The notes: generated by a model not told the origin, from the letters alone. Counted from the first letter of the stretch, positions 1 to 10,279 are shown. The stretch: 64,000 nucleotides of DNA from Variovorax sp. UMC13 (GCF_014170375.1 NZ_LZZW01000031.1:1-64000); one strand, 5' to 3'. Translations and numbers: made by a program.

Positions 1-402
1 GTCGGCCTGGGCCTTTTCCTGGGCTTCGCGGCGGTCCTGCGCTTCTTCCTCGGCGCGGCGCTTGGCGTCGAGCGCCTTCTTTTCCTGGGCCGCCTTCTTC
101 GCGGCTTCCATCTTCTTTTCCTGCTTGGCCTGCTCGATCTCCTGCTCGCGTTCCTTCTGTTCGCGGGCCTTAAGGCGCCCGAGCCTGCCCCCGCCCCGCG
201 TCCGCCCGACATCGCGCTCGAGCGCGAGAAGAAGGCCCGCGAACAGAAGGAACGCGAGCAGGAGATCGAGCAGGCCAAGCAGGAAAAGAAGATGGAAGCC
301 GCGAAGAAGGCGGCCCAGGAAAAGAAGGCGCTCGACGCCAAGCGCCGCGCCGAGGAAGAAGCGCAGGACCGCCGCGAAGCCCAGGAAAAGGCCCAGGCCG
401 AC
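1..402. repeat. Large perfect inverted repeat at the window start (arms 1-171 and 232-402)
   Basis: Bases 1-171 are the exact reverse complement of bases 232-402 (position n pairs with 403-n). The arms are separated by a 60-base spacer at 172-231. The right arm is ordinary coding sequence of the TolA Ala/Lys/Glu-rich helix, so the left arm is the same coding sequence turned around. A natural gene would not carry this. It is typical of a fold-back chimera at a contig end, from amplification or library preparation, although a true inverted duplication cannot be excluded from the window alone. The left arm should not be annotated as genes. Confidence 0.93.
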
Positions 403-876
403 GCGCGCAAGAAGAAGGAAGCCGAGGCCAAGCAGCAGCAACAGCAGCAGCAGCAGGCCGAGGCGGCGAAGAAGAAGGAAGCCGATGCCGCCAAGCAGGC
501 CGCGGCCGACCGCGCTGCCACGCTCAAGCGCATGCAGGGCCTGGCCGGCGCCAGCGGCGACGACAACGCCACCGGCAACGCGCTGAAGTCCTCCGGCCCC
601 TCGGGCAGCTACGGCGGCCGGGTGGCGGCGGCCGTGCGGCCCAACGTCGTGTTCCCCGATGCCGAACTCGTCAACGGCAACCCGGCGGCCGAATTCGACG
701 TGCGGCTGGCGCCCGACGGCACCATCGTGGGCACGCCGCGGCTGGTCAAGTCCAGCGGCCTGCCGGCCTGGGACCAAGCCGCGTTGCGCGCGCTGCAGAA
801 GACCGAGAAGCTGCCGCGCGACGTCGACGGCCGGGTGCCGCCCGCGCTGATCGTCGAACTCAAGCCCAAGCGCTGA
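172..876 (+). CDS. tolA: Cell envelope integrity protein TolA, 5'-truncated
   Basis: TolA is the inner-membrane-anchored, periplasm-spanning member of the Tol-Pal system, linking the TolQR motor to outer-membrane TolB/Pal during constriction. The visible frame starts with a Pro/Ala stretch at about 172-230. A long charged helix rich in Ala, Lys, Glu and Gln follows, including a run of eight Gln at about 430-456. The C-terminus is a compact TolA/TonB-like domain (RVAAAVRPNVVFPDAELVNG through PPALIVELKPKR), followed by the stop at 876. The N-terminal membrane anchor is missing because the sequence left of 172 is an inverted copy of the gene itself. The frame stays open through that inverted arm only by chance. 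The TolA call is firm from the architecture; the true start is not in the window. Confidence 0.85.
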   Translation, partial: KAPEPAPAPRPPDIALEREKKAREQKEREQEIEQAKQEKKMEAAKKAAQEKKALDAKRRAEEEAQDRREAQEKAQADARKKKEAEAKQQQQQQQQAEAAKKKEADAAKQAAADRAATLKRMQGLAGASGDDNATGNALKSSGPSGSYGGRVAAAVRPNVVFPDAELVNGNPAAEFDVRLAPDGTIVGTPRLVKSSGLPAWDQAALRALQKTEKLPRDVDGRVPPALIVELKPKR

Positions 877-895
877 GGATGTCCGGCCCCGCGGC

Positions 896-909
896 TTGAC
901 CTGCGTCAA
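896..909. promoter_or_regulatory. FNR/ANR-type box upstream of the universal stress gene
   Basis: TTGACCTGCGTCAA is a dyad (TTGAC-N4-GTCAA) close to the FNR/ANR consensus TTGAT-N4-ATCAA. It lies about 150 bases before the start of the UspA-like gene. FNR-family control of usp genes under oxygen limitation is known in related proteobacteria; the assignment here rests on the motif only. Confidence 0.45.
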
Positions 910-960
910 GCCGGCGGGCCGACTGGGGCCCTACGCTCGGGGTCAAGACCGCAGCGTCTT

Positions 961-978
961 CGGGGGCAAGCGCCCCCG
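961..978. terminator. GC hairpin between tolA and the usp gene
   Basis: CGGGGGC and GCCCCCG form a 7-bp stem with an AAGC loop. No T-tract follows. It may end tolA transcription or sit in the usp leader. Confidence 0.3.
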
Positions 979-1058
979 GAGGCATCCGGCTGTGGTCACA
1001 TGTCGCAGAGGGGCCGTGCCCACGGTCGCACCTCTTCCATGACCTTGAAAGGACTCCC

Positions 1059-1484
1059 ATGAAAATCCTCGTCGCCGTCGATGGCAGCCCCTACACCCAG
1101 AAAGCCCTGGCCTACCTGGCCGAGCACCGCACCATGTTCGTCGATGGCCATGAGTTGCTGGTGCTGCACGTCTGCACCGCCCTGCCGGGCAATGTGAAGC
1201 GCCATGTGGCCAAGGAAATCGTCGATGGCTACTACGCCGAAGAAGCGGCCAAGGTCTTCGAGCCCGTGAAGAAGACCTTGACCGAGCACGGCGTGAGCGC
1301 GTTCACCACGCAGGAGCGCCATGGCCATGCGCCCGAGGAGATCGTCGCCGCGGCCAAGGAAGCCGGCGCCGGCCTGATCGTGATGGGCACGCACGGCCAC
1401 GGCCTGTTCGGCCGCGCGCTCATGGGCTCGGTGGCCAGCAAGGTGGTGGCCGAGAGTCCGGTCTCGGTGCTGCTCGTCAAGTAG
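1059..1484 (+). CDS. Universal stress protein, UspA family
   Basis: A 141-residue single-domain Usp fold. The N-terminal MKILVAVDGS strand is typical. The C-terminal nucleotide-binding signature G-x2-G-x9-GS is visible as GTHGHGLFGRALMGS, which marks the ATP-binding subgroup. An AAAGGA ribosome site lies just before the ATG at 1059. The protein is expected in the cytoplasm, in survival under starvation or oxygen limitation; no specific partner can be read from the sequence. It stands alone, and an FNR-like dyad at 896-909 suggests anaerobic induction. Length and motifs are normal for the family. Confidence 0.93.
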   Translation: MKILVAVDGSPYTQKALAYLAEHRTMFVDGHELLVLHVCTALPGNVKRHVAKEIVDGYYAEEAAKVFEPVKKTLTEHGVSAFTTQERHGHAPEEIVAAAKEAGAGLIVMGTHGHGLFGRALMGSVASKVVAESPVSVLLVK

Positions 1485-1493
1485 GCTCGTTCT

Positions 1494-1811
1494 TCACTTG
1501 GGCTGGAACATGATCAGCCCCATGCCGGCGAGCGCGACCGCCACGCCGGCCACGTCCCAGGGCGTGGGCCGGATGCCGTCCACGGCCCAGAGCCAGGCGA
1601 TGGCCACGCCGATGTAGACGCCGCCATAGGCCGCGTAGACCCGTCCCGCGGCCGTGGCGTGCAGCGTGAGCAGCCAGGCGAACAGCGCCAGGCTCAGCGC
1701 CGCGGGCAGCAGCAACCAGACCGACCGGCCCTGCTTGAGCCAGAGCCAGGGCAGGTAGCAGCCGACGATTTCGGCCAGCGCGGTGGCGACGAAGAGCGCG
1801 AGAGTTTTCAT
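1494..1811 (-). CDS. YnfA/UPF0060 family small membrane protein
   Basis: A 105-residue, very hydrophobic protein with four predicted membrane segments (ALFVATALAEIVGCYLPWLWL, then VWLLLPAALSLALFAWLL, VYAAYGGVYIGVAIAWLW and VAGVAVALAGMGLIMF). The ending GMGLIMFQPK and the AEIVGCYLPW and RVYAAYGGVYI motifs are diagnostic of the YnfA (UPF0060) family, distant relatives of small drug-metabolite transporters. The start is placed at the Met of MKTLALF (1809-1811), because the 15 residues upstream do not fit the family. The gene is convergent with the usp gene. The transported substrate is unknown. Confidence 0.9.
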   Translation of the reverse strand: MKTLALFVATALAEIVGCYLPWLWLKQGRSVWLLLPAALSLALFAWLLTLHATAAGRVYAAYGGVYIGVAIAWLWAVDGIRPTPWDVAGVAVALAGMGLIMFQPK

Positions 1812-1927
1812 GCGCGCATTGTCGGTGGCGGCCCGTCCGACACCGCGCGGCAGCACTGCCCTACGCGGGCCTTTGCGGCAGTCCGAATACTGCAGGCCAT
1901 CGGCCGCCGATCGCGCGGCCCCACGAA

Positions 1928-4279
1928 ATGGCCGGCGACGTGAGCGACACCCCCACCTTCGAACCCAACGAACATCCGGCCGGCGGCTGGGGCTCCCTCA
2001 AGGCCGTGGCCGGCGTGCTGGCACGCGAACGCATTCCGATCCAGGGTGCCAAGGCGCTGCTCAAGCAGAACCAGCACGGCGGCTTCGCCTGCGTGAGCTG
2101 CGCCTGGGCCAAGCCTGCCAAGCCGCACCGCGCCGAGTTCTGCGAGAACGGCGCCAAGGCCACGGCCTGGGAGCTCACCGCCAAGCGCATGCCGCCCGGC
2201 TTCTTCCAGGACCACACGCTCACCTCGCTCGAAAGCTGGAGCGACCATGCGCTCGAGGAAGGCGGCCGACTCACCGTGCCGCTGCGCTGGGACGCGACCA
2301 GCGACCGCTACCTCGAAGTCAGCTGGGAGGAAGCCTATGCAGGCATCGGCGCCGAACTGCGCGCGCTGCGGGCGGCCGACCCGAAGTCGACCGTGTTCTA
2401 TGCCTCGGGCCGCGCCTCGCTGGAAGCCAGCTACATGTACCAGCTGCTGGCCCGTCTCTACGGCAACAACAACCTGCCCGACAGCTCCAACATGTGCCAC
2501 GAGAGCACCTCGGTGGCGCTGCCCCAGACCATCGGCGTGCCGGTGGGGACGGTGACGCTCGACGACTTCGACCAGACCGACGCGATCTTCTTCTTCGGCC
2601 AGAACGTGGGCGTGAACAGCCCGCGCATGCTGCACCAGCTGCAGGAGGCACGGCAGCGCGGCGTGCCGATCGTGAGCTTCAACCCGCTCAAGGAACGCGG
2701 GCTGGTGAGCTTCGCCAACCCCCAGTCGCCGATCGAGATGCTCACGCCGGCCCAGACCGCCATCAGCACGCAGTACCTGCAGCTGAAGATCGGCGGCGAC
2801 ATCGCGGCCATCAGCGGGCTGTGCAAGGCGCTGATCGCGGCCGACGACGAAGCGCAGCGCAGCGGTGCCGCACGCGTGGTCGACGCGGACTTCATCGCCG
2901 AGCACACGCAGGGCTTCGATGGCTTCGCCGCGCGCATGCGCGAGACGCCATGGGAGGCGATCGAAGCCGAATCGGGCCTCACACGCGCGGCGCTCGAACA
3001 GGCGGCCGCGGTCTATGCCCGCGCACGGGCCGTGATCGGCATCTACGGCATGGGACTGACGCAGCACCGCAAGGGCGTGATGAACGTGCAGATGGTGTCC
3101 AACCTGCTGCTCCTGGGCGGGCACATCGGCCGGCGCGGCGCGGGCATCTGCCCGGTGCGCGGCCATTCCAACGTGCAGGGCCAGCGCACCGTGGGCATCA
3201 CCGAGAAGCCCGAGCTCGCGCCGCTGGACACGCTGGCCGCGCTCTACCGCTTCGAGCCGCCGCGCGACCAGGGGCGCAACACCGTCGCCACCTGCGAAGG
3301 CGTGCTCGACGGCTCGGTGCGCGCCTTCGTCGGCCTGGGCGGCAACTTCCTGCGCGCGGTGCCCGAAACCGCGCGCGTCGAGGCGGCCTGGCGGCGCCTG
3401 CGGCTCACGGTGCAGATCGCGACCAAGCTCAACCGAAGCCACCTGGTGCATGGCGAGGTGGCCTACCTGCTGCCCTGCCTGGGCCGCATCGAGATCGACC
3501 GGCAGGCGGGCGGCGCGCAGACGGTGTCGGTGGAGGATTCCACCGGCTTCATGCACGCCTCCGACGGCATGGCGGAACCGGCCGAAGCCACGCTGCGCTC
3601 CGAGGCCGCGATCATCGCGGGCATCGCGCAGGCCACGCTCGAGCCCAACGACCACGTGCCCTGGGACGCCTGGGCGGGCGACTACGGCCGCGTGCGCGAC
3701 GCCATCGAGGCCACCTGGCCCGAGATCTTCCGCGACTTCAACGGCCGCTTCCGTGCGCCCGGCGGCTTCCACCGGCCGATCCCGGCGCGCGAGCGCATCT
3801 GGAAGACGCCCAGCGGCAAGGCGCAGTTCATCGCGCCCGACACGCTGGTGGCCGACCCCGACACGCCCGAGACCGCGCCGGACGTGCTGCACCTCATGAC
3901 GATGCGCAGCGACGACCAGTTCAACACCACCATCTACAGCCTCGACGACCGCTTCCGCGGCATCTACGGCACGCGCCAGGTGCTGCTGCTGCATGCGGCC
4001 GACATCGCGCGCCTGGGCCTCGCCGAGGGCGACACCGTGACCGCCTGCACGGCCACAGACGACGGCGTGACGCGCGAAGTGGCCGGCCTGCGTGTGACGC
4101 CCTTCGACATCCCCGCGGGCTGCGCGGCCGGCTACTTCCCCGAATGCAATCCGCTGGTGCCGCTCGCACACCACGCCGAGGGGAGCCAGGTGCCGGCCTT
4201 CAAGGCGATCCCGATCCGGCTGCGCCGCACCGGCAGCCGCCCGCCAGTTTTCACCCACGATTCAAAGGAAATGCCATGA
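1928..4279 (+). CDS. FdhF/YdeP family molybdopterin oxidoreductase, alpha subunit-like
   Basis: A 783-residue protein of the FdhF/YdeP branch of the DMSO-reductase superfamily, which binds bis-molybdopterin guanine dinucleotide. The N-terminus carries an iron-sulfur-like cysteine set (C55-V-S-C58 and C72). The central part has NNLPDSSNMCHESTS, the cofactor/active-site region. The C-terminal domain is the barrel that closes over the cofactor (LMTMRSDDQFNTTIYS). There is no Tat signal, so it should be cytoplasmic. E. coli YdeP is linked to acid resistance, but the substrate of this branch is unsettled. Its stop overlaps the start of the next gene in ATGA, so the two are translationally coupled. 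A formate dehydrogenase role should not be assumed: no partner electron-transfer subunits are adjacent. Confidence 0.88.
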   Translation: MAGDVSDTPTFEPNEHPAGGWGSLKAVAGVLARERIPIQGAKALLKQNQHGGFACVSCAWAKPAKPHRAEFCENGAKATAWELTAKRMPPGFFQDHTLTSLESWSDHALEEGGRLTVPLRWDATSDRYLEVSWEEAYAGIGAELRALRAADPKSTVFYASGRASLEASYMYQLLARLYGNNNLPDSSNMCHESTSVALPQTIGVPVGTVTLDDFDQTDAIFFFGQNVGVNSPRMLHQLQEARQRGVPIVSFNPLKERGLVSFANPQSPIEMLTPAQTAISTQYLQLKIGGDIAAISGLCKALIAADDEAQRSGAARVVDADFIAEHTQGFDGFAARMRETPWEAIEAESGLTRAALEQAAAVYARARAVIGIYGMGLTQHRKGVMNVQMVSNLLLLGGHIGRRGAGICPVRGHSNVQGQRTVGITEKPELAPLDTLAALYRFEPPRDQGRNTVATCEGVLDGSVRAFVGLGGNFLRAVPETARVEAAWRRLRLTVQIATKLNRSHLVHGEVAYLLPCLGRIEIDRQAGGAQTVSVEDSTGFMHASDGMAEPAEATLRSEAAIIAGIAQATLEPNDHVPWDAWAGDYGRVRDAIEATWPEIFRDFNGRFRAPGGFHRPIPARERIWKTPSGKAQFIAPDTLVADPDTPETAPDVLHLMTMRSDDQFNTTIYSLDDRFRGIYGTRQVLLLHAADIARLGLAEGDTVTACTATDDGVTREVAGLRVTPFDIPAGCAAGYFPECNPLVPLAHHAEGSQVPAFKAIPIRLRRTGSRPPVFTHDSKEMP

Positions 4280-5388
4280 GCGACCCCACCACGCACCCCA
4301 TCACACCGCTGCCCTACCAGCCGGCATACGAAGCGCTCGAGGACGACGAGGCCGAGACCGAGCGCGCGCTCAACGAGACGCTCTACGAGATCAACGAGAC
4401 CGTGCGCAAGGACGAGGGCCACGCCTACCGCAGCGTGCACGCGAAGAGCCATGGCCTGCTGTTCGGCGAGCTGCAGGTCGCGGCCGGCCTGCCCGAGATG
4501 CTCGCGCAGGGTGTGTTCGCGACGCCCGCCAGCTACCCGGTCGTGATGCGCCTGTCGACCGTGCCCGGCGACCTGCTGGAGGACAGCGTGTCGACGCCGC
4601 GCGGCCTGGGCCTGAAGATCGTGGGCGTGCCGGGCGAGCGCCTGCCCGGCTCGGAAGAAGACGTCACGCAGGACCTCCTGATGGTCAACGGCCCGGTGTT
4701 CAGCGCTCCGACCGCGAAGAAATTCCTGGGCACGCTCAAGCTGCTGGCGGCCAGCACCGACAAGGCGCCGGGCCTCAAGAAGGCGCTGTCGGCCACCTTG
4801 CGCGGACTCGAGAGCCTGATCGAGAAGGCCGGCGGCGAGAGCGGCACGCTCAAGGCGCTGGGCGGCCATCCCGCGACGAACATCCTGGGCGAGACCTTCT
4901 ACACGCAGGTGCCCATGCGCTTCGGCCCCTACATGGGCAAGCTGCAGCTGGTGCCGGTGTCGCCCGAACTTACGGCGCTGACCGATGCGCCGGTCGACCT
5001 GGGCGAGCGGCCCAACGCCCTGCGCGATGCCGTGGTCGCGCATTTCGGCGTCCATGGCGGCACCTGGGAGCTGCGGGTGCAGCTGTGCACCGATCTGGAG
5101 AAGATGCCGATCGAGGATGCCTCGGTCCAATGGCCCGAGGACCTGAGCCCCTACCTCACGGTGGCGCGCATCGTGGCCCGTCCGCAGGTGGCCTGGAGCG
5201 CCGCGCGCTCGGCGGCGGTGGACGACGGCATGTCCTTCAGCCCCTGGCACGGCCTGGCCGCGCACCGGCCCATCGGCTCGGTGATGCGGGTGCGCAAGGC
5301 GGTCTATGCGATGGCCTCGCGCTACCGTTCCGAGCACAACGCAACCCAGGTCGAAGAGCCGCGCGCGCTGAGCGCGCTGCCCGATTGA
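4276..5388 (+). CDS. Catalase-family protein (y4iL/SrpA-like haem protein)
   Basis: A 370-residue protein of the short catalase-like family, well below the roughly 480 residues of a monofunctional catalase. The N-terminal segment DEGHAYRSVHAKSHGLLFGEL contains the VHAKSHG motif corresponding to the distal-His strand of catalases, and VMRLSTVPGD...PRGLGLKIVGV matches the following haem-pocket sheet. The C-terminus has RVRKAVYAMASRYR, near where the proximal Tyr helix would lie. The start at 4276 is fixed by the ATGA overlap with the molybdoenzyme gene, with an AAGGAA ribosome site just upstream. Function is probably haem peroxidase or catalase-like; the substrate is unknown. Confidence 0.85.
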   Translation: MSDPTTHPITPLPYQPAYEALEDDEAETERALNETLYEINETVRKDEGHAYRSVHAKSHGLLFGELQVAAGLPEMLAQGVFATPASYPVVMRLSTVPGDLLEDSVSTPRGLGLKIVGVPGERLPGSEEDVTQDLLMVNGPVFSAPTAKKFLGTLKLLAASTDKAPGLKKALSATLRGLESLIEKAGGESGTLKALGGHPATNILGETFYTQVPMRFGPYMGKLQLVPVSPELTALTDAPVDLGERPNALRDAVVAHFGVHGGTWELRVQLCTDLEKMPIEDASVQWPEDLSPYLTVARIVARPQVAWSAARSAAVDDGMSFSPWHGLAAHRPIGSVMRVRKAVYAMASRYRSEHNATQVEEPRALSALPD

Positions 5389-5391
5389 GGA

Positions 5392-6935
<1,544 letters not shown>

Positions 6936-6939
<4 letters not shown>

Positions 6940-7721
6940 GCGGGGTCTCGGAAAACAGGAGGACGTTTGGCAAGGAAGGCGGCGATGCCTTCGCGGTGTT
7001 CGGGGGAATCGGCGTAATCGTAGGCCGTGGGCAGCAGGGCTTCGACCCCGCCGCTGTCGACGCCGGCCAATGCGGCCAGCATGCGTTTGTGGGCGCGCGC
7101 GGCCTCGGGCGCGAGTGCGGCGATGCGATGCGCATGCACCCGCACCGCGTCGGCGACGGCCGCATCGGGCAGCACCTCGAGCAGGAAGCCGGCCTCCTTC
7201 AGCCGGGGCGCGCCGTGCACGCCCGCGGCCAGCAGCATGTCGCGCGCCAGCGCGTCGCCCACCGCGCGATGCACCAGCGCGGCCTCGTAGGGTGCCATCG
7301 GGAAGCCGAGCTTGGCGATGGGCGCGCCGAACTTCGCCGAGGCGCCGGCCAGCCGGATGTCGCAGCAGCTCGCGATCTCGAGGCCAGCGCCCATGCAGGC
7401 GCCTTCGATCTGCGCGAGCATCGGCACTTCGCAGCCGCGCAGCGCCTTGAGCGCGGCCCCGACCTCGTCTTCATGGAAGACGCGCAGCACGGCCGTGTCG
7501 AAACGGAAGGACGGGTATTCCGAGATGTCGCCGCCGGCGCAGAAGGCCCCGCCCTTCCCGCGCAGCACGATGCAGCGCAGGGCGGTGTCGGCCGCGAAAG
7601 CTTCGAAGGCCGCACGCAGTTCACGCCACATCGCGCGCGACATGGCGTTCAGGCGCCCCGCATGCACCAGCGTCACGAAGGCGATCGCGCCCTCGCGTTC
7701 GACGCGAATCTCACCCGCCAT
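6936..7721 (-). CDS. Enoyl-CoA hydratase/isomerase family protein
   Basis: A 261-residue crotonase-fold enzyme. The two oxyanion-hole strands are visible as LRGKGGAFCAGGDISEY and EGACMGAGLEIASCCDIRLAG, and KFGAPIAKLGFPMAP is the usual post-active-site segment. The start at 7719-7721 gives the standard N-terminus EIRVEREGAIAFVTLVHAGRLNAMS. It sits inside the malonate operon between the TctC-like protein and matB. Crotonases are not part of the textbook malonate route, so its substrate is unclear; it may process a side product or a related acyl-CoA. The match is to the general fold, not to a single reaction. Confidence 0.88.
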
Positions 7722-7731
7722 GGTTCTTTCC

Positions 7732-8718
7732 TTATTCCAGTTTGGCGCCGGAGGCCTTGACCACCGCGGCCCAGCGCCTGATCTCGGCATTGACGAAGCC
7801 GCCATAGGCCGCGTTCGTGAGGTTGGGAATCTCCGAGCCGTTGGCGGCCCAGATGGTCTTGAGCTCGTCGGTGGCCAGGGCTTTCTTCATGTCCTCGATG
7901 ATGCGCGATTGCACCTCGGCCGGCGTGCCCTTGGGCGCCCACAGGCCGTACCAGGTGGTCACGGTGTAGTCGGGCAGGCCCACCTCGGCCGCGCAGGGCA
8001 CGTCGGGGAAGGCCGGGTTGCGCTTGGCGCCGGCCATCATCAGCGCCTTGATGCGGCCGCCCTTGATGTGCTGCGAGGACGAGCCCAGGCCGTCGAAGCA
8101 GACGTCGACGTTGCCCGCGATCAGGTCTTGCAGCATCGGGCCCGCGCCGCGGTAGGGGATGTGCGTGATGAAGGTGCCGGTCTGCTGCTTGAACAGCTCG
8201 CCCGCCAGGTGGTGCGAGGTGCCGGCGCCGGCCGAGCCGTAGTTCATCTTGGCCGGGTTGCGCTTGGCATAGGCGATGAACTCCTGGATGGTGGTCTGCG
8301 CCACGCGCTTGGGGTTGACCACCACCACCTGCGGCGCGTTGGCCAGCAGCATCAGCGGCATGAAGTCCTTCTCGATGTCGTAGTCGAGCTTGGGATAGAT
8401 CGAGGGCGCGATCGCGTGGTGCACCGCGCCCATGAACAGGCCGTAGCCGTCCGGCGGCAGCTTGGCCGCGACGCTCGCGCCCAGCGTGCCGCCCGCGCCG
8501 CCGCGGTTGTCGATCACCAGCGTCTGGCCGGTGCTCTTGGAGAACTGCGCCGACAAGGGCCGCGCGAAGGCGTCGGTGCCGCCGCCGGCCGGGAACGGCA
8601 CGACCAATGTAACGGGCTTGGAGGGCCAGCCGGATTGCGCCTGCGCGCCGCCGCCAAGGACGGCCGCGGCCGCCGCGGCCAGGCGCAGCATGTCGCGGCG
8701 CTGAAAGCTGTGGTTCAT
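7732..8718 (-). CDS. Tripartite tricarboxylate transporter substrate-binding protein (Bug/TctC family)
   Basis: A 328-residue secreted binding protein. Residues 1-28 contain a twin-Arg-like FQRRDMLRLAA stretch and a hydrophobic core ending at AQA. The mature protein starts WPSKPVTLVVPFPAGGGTD, the diagnostic Bug signature, and continues with IDNRGGAGGTLGA and YGSAGAGTSHHLAGELF. Bug proteins capture organic acids in the periplasm for TctAB-type carriers, but no tctAB genes are nearby. Its place between matA and the crotonase gene suggests malonate or a related dicarboxylate as ligand. Orphan Bug genes are typical of Burkholderiales. Confidence 0.93.
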   Translation of the reverse strand: MNHSFQRRDMLRLAAAAAAVLGGGAQAQSGWPSKPVTLVVPFPAGGGTDAFARPLSAQFSKSTGQTLVIDNRGGAGGTLGASVAAKLPPDGYGLFMGAVHHAIAPSIYPKLDYDIEKDFMPLMLLANAPQVVVVNPKRVAQTTIQEFIAYAKRNPAKMNYGSAGAGTSHHLAGELFKQQTGTFITHIPYRGAGPMLQDLIAGNVDVCFDGLGSSSQHIKGGRIKALMMAGAKRNPAFPDVPCAAEVGLPDYTVTTWYGLWAPKGTPAEVQSRIIEDMKKALATDELKTIWAANGSEIPNLTNAAYGGFVNAEIRRWAAVVKASGAKLE

Positions 8719-8803
8719 TGTCTTGTCTCCTGTTTTTCTGCAACGCTCATGTGCCGGGGCCGTCGGCACGCCGTGGAAATCGGCCCGTCGAAAAACCGTG
8801 CGC

Positions 8804-10279
8804 TCAGCTCTTGTTCTTGAAGAAGAGCCCGTCGACATCGCCCGACACCGCCACCTTGCCCTGCGCCAGCAGCGCGCGGTGCTTGTCAAGCCGCTTGAGA
8901 TCGTAGAGGTAGTTGACCATCAGCCCGTAGGCCTGCTTGACGCCCTTGCCCGAGGGGTCGCCAGCCCAGTTGAGGCGCTGCACCCGCGCCCCGTTGCCCA
9001 GGTGGAAGCGCGCCACCGGATCGACCGGCTTGCCCTCGACCGTCGCGCGGCCCAGGTACTCGGCCGCGCACTGCATCAGCATCTGGCGCACCGGCGATTT
9101 CGCATCCAGCGCCAGCGCATCGTCGGCCGCGGCCAAGAGGCGCTCCGGCGTGGGCGGCAGCGAGCCCAGCGCCCGGCCCAGCTCGGCGGCGCGCTTGTCG
9201 TCGAGCCGCAGCAGCATCTCGGCCGCGTGCTTGGCCAGCCAGTGGCGAAAGCCCGGGATCGGCGACAGCGTGGCGAAGACCTTGAGCCGCGGGAGCTCGG
9301 CCTGCAGCGTCTCGACCACGCGCTTGATCAGCGAATCGCCGAAGCTCACGCCACGCAGGCCGGTCTGGGTGTTGCTGATCGAATAGAAGATCGCGGTGCT
9401 GGCCTTGTCCGCGCTGGCCAGCGCCGCGGCCTCGTCGAGCAGCGGCACGATGCCGTCGCTCAGGTGGTCGACCAGCGCCACCTCGACGAAGATCAGCGGC
9501 ACGTCGGGCAGGCGCGGATGGAAGAAACCGTAGCAGCGGCGGTCGCTGTCGAGCCGGTTCTTCACGTCGGCCCAGCTCTTGATGTCGTGCACCGCCTCGT
9601 ACTGGATCAGCTTCTCGATCAGCGAGGCCGGCGAGTCCCAGCTGATGCGGCGCAGGTCGAGGAAGGCGACGTCGAACCAGGTCGAGAACAGGTGTTCCAG
9701 TTCGGCATCGAGCGGCACCAGGCGACGCTCGCCCTTGACCTGCGGCAGCAGCTCGGCCCGCAGGTCGATCAGGAAGCGCATGCCGTCGGGGTCGATGGTG
9801 AAGCGCTGCAGCAGGCGCGCGCGCGGCGAGGCCAGCGCGCGGCGCAGGTGCACCTCGGCCTGCCCTTCGTCGGCGGTGCCGGCCGCCGCCTCGTGGCGCG
9901 CGCGGGCGCTGCTGAGCTTCTTGGCGTCGGGCGCGAAGCGCTCGCTGATCAGCAGCCAGACGTCGCGCCGCTCGGCGGCATCGAGTTCGGCATACCAGCG
10001 CATGACTTCGCAGGCGCGCCGGCCGGCCTCGACTTCGCTGACGCGCGCGTCGACCACCGATTGCAGATCGGTCAGCGCGCGCCGCAGCGCCCGCGGTGCC
10101 ATCGCCTCGCCATGGCGGCGCAGCGTGGCCTCGAGCCGCTCGCTCAGGGTGCGCGGCGGCAGCGGGGCCTTCTTCCTGGCCGGGGCCGCCGCCGTGGTCT
10201 CCGCCTCGGGCTCAGCCGCCGGGGTGGCGCCGGGGCGCAGGCGCGACACGCTGCGCGTGAGCCAGGTGGAAGCATTCAT
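8804..10279 (-). CDS. matA: Malonyl-CoA decarboxylase
   Basis: A 491-residue member of the MCD family, which decarboxylates malonyl-CoA to acetyl-CoA. An N-terminal helical region (about 60-190) is followed by the catalytic GNAT-like domain with HPRLPDVPLIFVEVALV, SISNTQTGLRGVSFGDSLIK and FATLSPIPGFRHWL. These conserved blocks around the predicted acyl-CoA site are intact. The C-terminus has FHLGNGARVQRLNWAGD, a conserved family segment. The first 50 residues are low-complexity, with no clear targeting signal. The start overlaps the regulator's stop in ATGA. With MatB it converts malonate to acetyl-CoA. Confidence 0.93.
   Translation of the reverse strand: MNASTWLTRSVSRLRPGATPAAEPEAETTAAAPARKKAPLPPRTLSERLEATLRRHGEAMAPRALRRALTDLQSVVDARVSEVEAGRRACEVMRWYAELDAAERRDVWLLISERFAPDAKKLSSARARHEAAAGTADEGQAEVHLRRALASPRARLLQRFTIDPDGMRFLIDLRAELLPQVKGERRLVPLDAELEHLFSTWFDVAFLDLRRISWDSPASLIEKLIQYEAVHDIKSWADVKNRLDSDRRCYGFFHPRLPDVPLIFVEVALVDHLSDGIVPLLDEAAALASADKASTAIFYSISNTQTGLRGVSFGDSLIKRVVETLQAELPRLKVFATLSPIPGFRHWLAKHAAEMLLRLDDKRAAELGRALGSLPPTPERLLAAADDALALDAKSPVRQMLMQCAAEYLGRATVEGKPVDPVARFHLGNGARVQRLNWAGDPSGKGVKQAYGLMVNYLYDLKRLDKHRALLAQGKVAVSGDVDGLFFKNKS

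Noticed and set aside
433..456. CAG-rich microsatellite in tolA as a phase-variation tract
   Set aside because: It encodes a short Gln run of a kind common in TolA helices, and CAG/CAA mixing reduces slippage. There is no sign of variation.
1808..4258. An 816-codon minus-strand frame opposite the molybdoenzyme gene
   Set aside because: Antisense shadow of the FdhF/YdeP gene, with composition typical of GC-driven frames.
1783..4275. An upstream extension of the catalase-like protein to 1,201 residues
   Set aside because: The first 831 codons overlap the molybdoenzyme in another frame and are Arg/Ala/Pro noise. The ATGA overlap start at 4276 fits the family.
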